Source: Alisma plantago-aquatica
Lineage: Eukaryota; Streptophyta; Magnoliopsida; Alismatales; Alismataceae
NCBI GenBank assembly: GCA_963693085.1
Contig: OY856409.1
Location: forward strand, 505,567,303-505,631,302
Direction of reading: 5' to 3'
Length of the DNA: 64,000 nt
A program made the position numbers and the translations under genes. The notes under the pieces were generated by a model. The model saw nothing but the letters and a program-made list of their open reading frames with translations. It did no database searches and had not been told where the DNA came from. Below, in pieces: positions 58,858 to 64,000 of the stretch; within the stretch, counting starts at the first letter, position 1; the number at the start of each line of letters is the position of its first letter.

Positions 58858-59053
58858 TCTGAAACTGTGAAAAGTAGTAAAGGGAATCAAAGCTCATATG
58901 GATTTTAAATGCCAAAGAAATCAAAGAAGTCAAAGACAAGGAATCCAAGTCATGCCTATGAATCTCTGAATCCAAGTTCATTCAATAATAGGTTCAAAAA
59001 TCTGGAAAAAGAGGGAAGTGTTGAAACTGAAGCTCGGCCCAGCCTAGTACTGG

Positions 59054-62000
59054 ATGAAAATCCATCTAATGGATAATCTAAATCTGACTATTGTCTCCTG
59101 GAACGTTAGAGGCCTGAATAATAAGGTCTTTAAAGTTCAGGGGGAAGTTAATAAGGCTAAGCCACATATTATTGTTCTTAATGAGACTAGGGCTCGTGAA
59201 AAGAAAATTAAAAAGATTTTGGTGAAGTGTTTTCCTTACTTTAAGTGGATGACTAATCATTCGTCACATGCTCTTAGAAGGGTTATTGTTCTATGGAAAG
59301 AGGAGTGTTGCTCCATTACTAAGCTTCTTGAAACCGATCAGTGTATTCATGCTAGTATCTGTTCTGATAATCACAATTTTCTTTTGACGGCTGTGTATGG
59401 GCACAATGATGATGGCGATAGAAGTAGACTATGGAATAAGATTGAAGAGATCTGTCCCAATGTTAGCTCTCCTTGGGTTATGTTGGGAGATTTTAATGCT
59501 GTAAGGAAGGAGAATGAGAAGATTGGTAGAGAGCCTCCTATGAAGAAATCCATGGAGGATTTCAACAAATGTCTGCTCAATTGTGGTATTTTGGATCCTA
59601 GACTTAATGGTCCTAGATTCTCATGGGATAACCATCAGGAAGGGGATAGATTTGCTACCTCATGCATAGATAGAGTCCTTTATAATGCTTTGTTTATGCA
59701 AAAGTTTCCTGAGTTTTCTGGGTTTCTTATCACGAATATAGTTAGTGATCATAAAGTCCTGAAACTCATGATAGGTGAAATAAAAAAGATCCATTCACCG
59801 TTCAGGTTTGTGAATGCATGGTTGAAGAAGGGTGACTTTGTTGATATTGTTAAAGAAGCTTGGTGTACTGATAAGAATGGCTTTCCTTTGTTCCAATTCT
59901 ATTCAAAGTAGATAAATGTCAGATGTAAGTTGATCAAATGGAATAAAGATAAGGTAGGGAATGTATTTGATAATGCTAGAGAGGCAGAACTTAAAGCTTA
60001 TGAAGCACATGTCAGATTAAATGGTAATCCTCATAGTCTTGAGTTGAGAGATGAGGTTGTGAAATGCAGAAAGTTAGCCCAGGATGCCCTTGACCCTGAA
60101 GAACCTTTGTTAAGACAAAAGTCGAGGATTCAGTGGCTTAAGGAAGGAGATTCGAACACTAAGTTTTTCTACTCTACTCTCAAAGTTAGAAGACATATCA
60201 ATCACATTAAAGCTTTGGAGGTTGATGGCAGATTATGTTCGAATATGGATGACATCAACAATCACATTCAAAGTTTCTACCATAATCTTTTTAATAATGT
60301 TCGTATTGCTAATATTTCTAGCTTGGACTTGCTTAGGTTTTCTAAGTTGGATGGAGTTTAGAAGTTATCCTTAGACAAATTGATCACATATTCAGAGATT
60401 GAAGGTATGGTTCAGAAACTTAATATTGATAAATGACCAGACCCTGATGGATTTAATGGGTTATTCTATAAGGAATGTTGGAATATCATTAATGTGGATG
60501 TCAAGGAAGGTATTTGCCATTTCTTCATAACTAGGAGGCTTCTCAAGGAAGCAAACAAGGCCTTCATTTCTTTAATCCCTAAATATAAAGACACTCACAT
60601 TCGTAGGAATTGGAGGCCAATTTCTTTGTGCAATGTTCTCCTCAAAATCATTACTAAAATCCTAAGCAACAGTCTGCCGCTGTTTCTGCCTTCCATTATT
60701 AGTGACAACCAGTGTGCTTTCGTTTAGGGCAGAAGTATCCGAGATGCAATCTTACTTTCTAATGATCTCATTCATGATTTCAATAGGAAAGGAGGTAAGA
60801 AGAAAATGTGCATTAAGCTTGATATTTCTAAAGCCTATGATTCGATCTCTTGGCAAGCTCTTTTTCATATTTGGAAACTTATGGATTTTCCACATTGCTG
60901 GCTCATTTGGTTGAAAGAGATTTTTGCTATGATAACCTATGATATTCTTGTGAATGGGGAACCTTTGAGTGCTTTTGCTCTGAGCAATGGATTTAGGCAG
61001 GGCATCCTCTAGCCCCTTACCTTTTTGTTTTGGTTATGGAAGCTTTTTCTCAAATGATGAATTTTGTGGTTACTAAGGGTGAGATTATAGCTCTTTATGC
61101 CTCTAACAATCTTAATATCTCTCATTTAATCTTTTTTCGATGATCTTATGGTCTTTATGGAGGTTGATGTTGAAAATGTGAAGGTGTTGAAGAAAATTAC
61201 GGTGGACTTCTACTCGATGACTGATCTAAAGATTAATGTCGATAAGAGCTCAGTCCTTTGTAGTGTTGACATTGATAAAGATAGTATATGTAGTGTTTTG
61301 GGTATTAATGAAGGCACCATTGATCAGAACTATTTGGGCACTCCTTTGTTCATTGGAAAGCTGTCCAGGAAACATTATAGTCCTTTGCTAGACAGAATTA
61401 AATCTAAGTTAGATGGCTGGAAATATAAGCAACTTTCGATGGTTGGGAGAGTAGAGTTAGCCAGGTCAACTATTTCCTCTATCCATTTATTTTGGACTAG
61501 TTGCTTTCCTTTACCTTGTTCGGTTGTTGATGACATTGAACGTTTGGTTAAACATTTCATTTGTGGGAACTCAGACAACCATTCAAATGTCCATTTAATT
61601 AAGTGGGATGTTGTTACTAAACCTAAAAAGGAAGGGGGGTTAGGCATCCAATCAGTTAGGGAGGTAAACAAAGCTTCCCTAATTTGTCAAGCTTGGAACA
61701 TTGCTAGTAAAACTGATTCGTTGTGAGTCAAGTGGATGCATGAAAGGTACTTCAATAAAAGTTCCTTTCAGCTAGAAAATGTCAGTAATGCTTTTCATGG
61801 AATCTCAATAGAATTATCTAGGAGAGGGACAGTCTTAAGAGATTTGTTAGTTTCTCCATTGGAAATGGTGCGGAGGCTCTACTTTGGGGAGATCCTTGGA
61901 TACCACGTAATCGGTTCCTTGTTGAAGTTCTGGGAAATCAAAGTATTATTAAATTGGGTTTCTCATTGGAAAGTAAACTTAGTACTTTGATTTCTGGGAA

Positions 62001-62586
62001 TGAATGGATCATTAAGGATTTGAGACTTCATAAAGAGTTAAATGCTCTACTGAATGATCTTACCAAGCTGAATGAATACCAGGCAGATAAGTTATTGTTC
62101 AACAATTTGGTTAATATTAAGTTGAGGAATATTTGGAATGATACTTGAGGCAAAGACACTACTCATCCTTTATTTGAATGGGTGTGGAAATTTAAAGCTC
62201 CTACTAGATATCTCCTCTATGATTGGAAGATCAGTCACAATAGACTTCTAACAATGGATCATGTCAGGAAGATGGGTATTAGTACTCCCTCATATTGCTT
62301 TCTTTGTAAATCTAGTGAGGAGAGTCTGACCCATAGCATGTTTAGTTGTGAGTTTTCAAGTTAGATTTGGAGTAAGGCTGTTACTGAGAAATGCATCCTC
62401 AGTTTCCCTAGATTCGTGACAGATTTAGTGAGCTGCAATAATCAAAGAAGTCATCTCTTTGCCATATGTATCTTGTACATGTTGTGGAGTGAAAGGAATG
62501 CTAGAGTGCATCTTCAAAAGGAGAACTCTTGGTTAAGAGTTTGGGAGCTGATTCTGAATGATGTTATTGTTTACGAGGAGTTTTGA
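59054..62586 (+). pseudogene. LINE ORF2: APE endonuclease, reverse transcriptase, zf-RVT
   Basis: The endonuclease is open from 59054 to 59911 and keeps its catalytic signature: SWNVRGLNN, LNETRA, AVYGHND, GDFNAV (about 59485) and IVSDHKVLK (about 59740). RT follows with KAFISLIPKYK, NWRPISLCNVLLKIITKIL, KLDISKAYDSISW, SNGFRQG and a FFDDL catalytic box near 61135. The end has YLGTPLFIGKL, FICGN and a knuckle with CFLCKSSEESLTHSMFSC. In-frame stops lie at 59909, 60359, 60435, 60725, 61010, 61724, 62146 and 62362. The frame slips near 61010 and back at a T-run near 61135, and slips again near 61900. The element cannot move by itself. Confidence 0.92.
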
Positions 62587-62870
62587 TGTTAGTCTCTACT
62601 GATGTTCTTTGCTTCTTGGTTTTCAAAGTGCTGCTTGCTTTGGGATTTTCCTACTGGTTGTGGATGTCAGCCTTTTTCTTTTCTGGTTGATGTTGTGTTT
62701 TTCCATATTGAAGGCTCGAGACTTTGTTTTACTTTGTTAAGGGGATTGCTTCATCTGTCCTCTTTTCTTCTTTCCTCTTGTTCTTTTTCTGAGTGAAGTG
62801 GTTCACTACCCTTCTATTGTACAATTTCTTTTGTATAGAAACTGCTTGTAAATACAAAACACAAAAATAG

Positions 62871-64000
62871 TAATACGGGAGCTCGATTTACCAATTTTTT
62901 TGGGTGATAATTATTTGATCTTTAATTAATTATTGTTCTCATTACTTTGATCAAATTGATAAACCTCATGTATCAATTCTGAAAATTATAGTGCATCAAT
63001 TTTCTAATGAGCCAGATCCAAGATAATTTAACTATGGCCCGACCAACGCTGCAAAACACGGTTAATTACCAAGGTAGGCAACTTTTACCAAGTGCATCAT
63101 ATGCAATTCTTGATAGACAATATGTGCAACTCCTTACCATAATCATCAACATGCTCCTAGGCTTAGACACTAAGAAACACCTGTTAAGTCTGGCCCAATA
63201 ACCAATACGATAATAATGCACCCTGTGAAAGTGGAACATACATCACTATCATCACTCTTCCATGAGGTAGACGACACACCACACGAAGGCATAACCTATG
63301 CTTAGTCAAACAAGCTTTTCATGTGTATTTCTATTAGAAAGCATATTAGGCTTAATATGTTTTATTGAGGTATTTATAAATATTATATATATATATACAT
63401 ACATACATATAATGTGTCTGATCACCACATATTTAGTATCTATTATATACATGCTATATCCCACAATGTAAACATGCAATATAAAACAAAAGGCGATGGT
63501 TATGCCATGTCTACTGTAATTCCTTGGAGCCACAAGTAATTACTACCACCTAGGTTAATCATTGCATCATATGTATGAACCTATTACCGGTGTAGATCTC
63601 TGCTTGCCAATCTGGCTAGATCAGTTCAACCCTTGAATCAGTCATCTCACCTCTTGTCTAGTTGATTCAACCTCCTATCCAACTGATGTCTGGATACCTT
63701 CCAAATGGTTGGTTGGGCCTTTTGGGACGACCGTATGGCCTCCTTTCCAATCGATGTTTGGACTCCTTCCAAACGGCCGCCCAGGTCCACAAGGCGGTTG
63801 TGTGGTTCCATCGTTCTGTCCCCCATAGTCCTCCAGACAGTCAGCTCGTCTCATAAAATGATCGTCTCATTTAGAAATGATCATCTTCTTCATCATTGCA
63901 AGAAAGAAATTATCATATTGCTACTTTATTACATAGTAAAGAGAAACCTCGAGTTACATTCGAGGGGAGAAAAGGTAGGAAAGAATTAACTTTACATTGA
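62871..64000. other. Unassigned AT-rich sequence at the right end
   Basis: No gene or recognised repeat. A short (TA)n/(CATA)n microsatellite lies at about 63384-63412. The stretch 63600-63850 is richer in GC, with repeated CTTCCAAA(T/C)GG words, resembling LTR or promoter sequence, but there is no partner to compare with. Confidence 0.4.

Larger units (their letters stand above)
57680..62870 (+). mobile_element. Nearly full-length L1-type LINE
   Basis: It carries ORF1 (57754-58857) and ORF2 (59054-62586) in the order usual for plant L1 elements, a leader starting near TAGCCCTAGGTGTAGCCGG (about 57683), and a 3' region ending in A-rich AAATACAAAACACAAAAATAG (shown in part, about 62850-62870). 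No clear target duplication was found, so both ends are estimates. It interrupts the minus-strand copia gag fragment on its left. Confidence 0.85.

Noticed and set aside
63007..63201. 64-codon frame near the right end
   Set aside because: Short, no recognised motif, AT-rich surroundings with no promoter or neighbours to support it.
1..64000. A host gene or a biosynthetic or defence gene cluster
   Set aside because: Every frame with recognisable family features belongs to a transposable element. No tRNA, rRNA or single-copy gene was seen.

Overview
This is flowering-plant nuclear DNA made almost entirely of transposable elements. I see no single-copy host gene, tRNA, rRNA or bacterial feature. 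The evidence is a set of families typical of angiosperm genomes: a CACTA (En/Spm) DNA transposon, Athila-type and chromodomain Ty3/gypsy elements, a large non-coding LTR derivative, decayed Ty1/copia and L1-type LINEs. Nearly every reading frame is broken. The species cannot be named from this window.

Positions 1 to about 44,530 are one nest. The host, element A, is a plus-strand Athila-type gypsy element that enters from the left edge and ends with its 3' LTR near 44.5 kb. Four later insertions split it, each with a readable target-site duplication: a 5.7 kb CACTA element (62-5793, TTC), an inverted Athila-type element B (6267-16973, TTTAC), a LARD-like element C with 3.5 kb LTRs and a 0.7 kb non-coding core (19847-27482, ATTGT), and a gypsy element D with a chromodomain integrase (31955-41384, GCACA/GCACG). 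Where checked, the reading frame of A continues across the sites: protease across B, integrase across C, the post-pol ORF across D.

A itself reads gag, protease, RT, RNase H, integrase, then a non-coding stretch with a 51-bp tandem array, a TATA-like site and a splice-acceptor-like site, then a second long post-pol ORF in the env-like position, then a polypurine tract and 3' LTR. The LTR has its own 54-bp array, with a similar inverted core, just before its own TATA box. This suggests an internal promoter for the post-pol ORF and is the most interesting point in the window.

From 44.5 to 53.6 kb lie LTR-like blocks: a minus-strand block (44.5-45.86 kb), a probable solo LTR (45,880-48,738, minus), and a diverged relative of the LTR of C (48.7-53.58 kb) that carries a 5'-truncated LINE inside a microsatellite. 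From 53.6 to 57.7 kb are remains of two copia elements in opposite orientations. From 57.7 to 62.9 kb is a nearly full-length L1-type LINE with decayed ORF1 and ORF2. The last 1.1 kb is unassigned.
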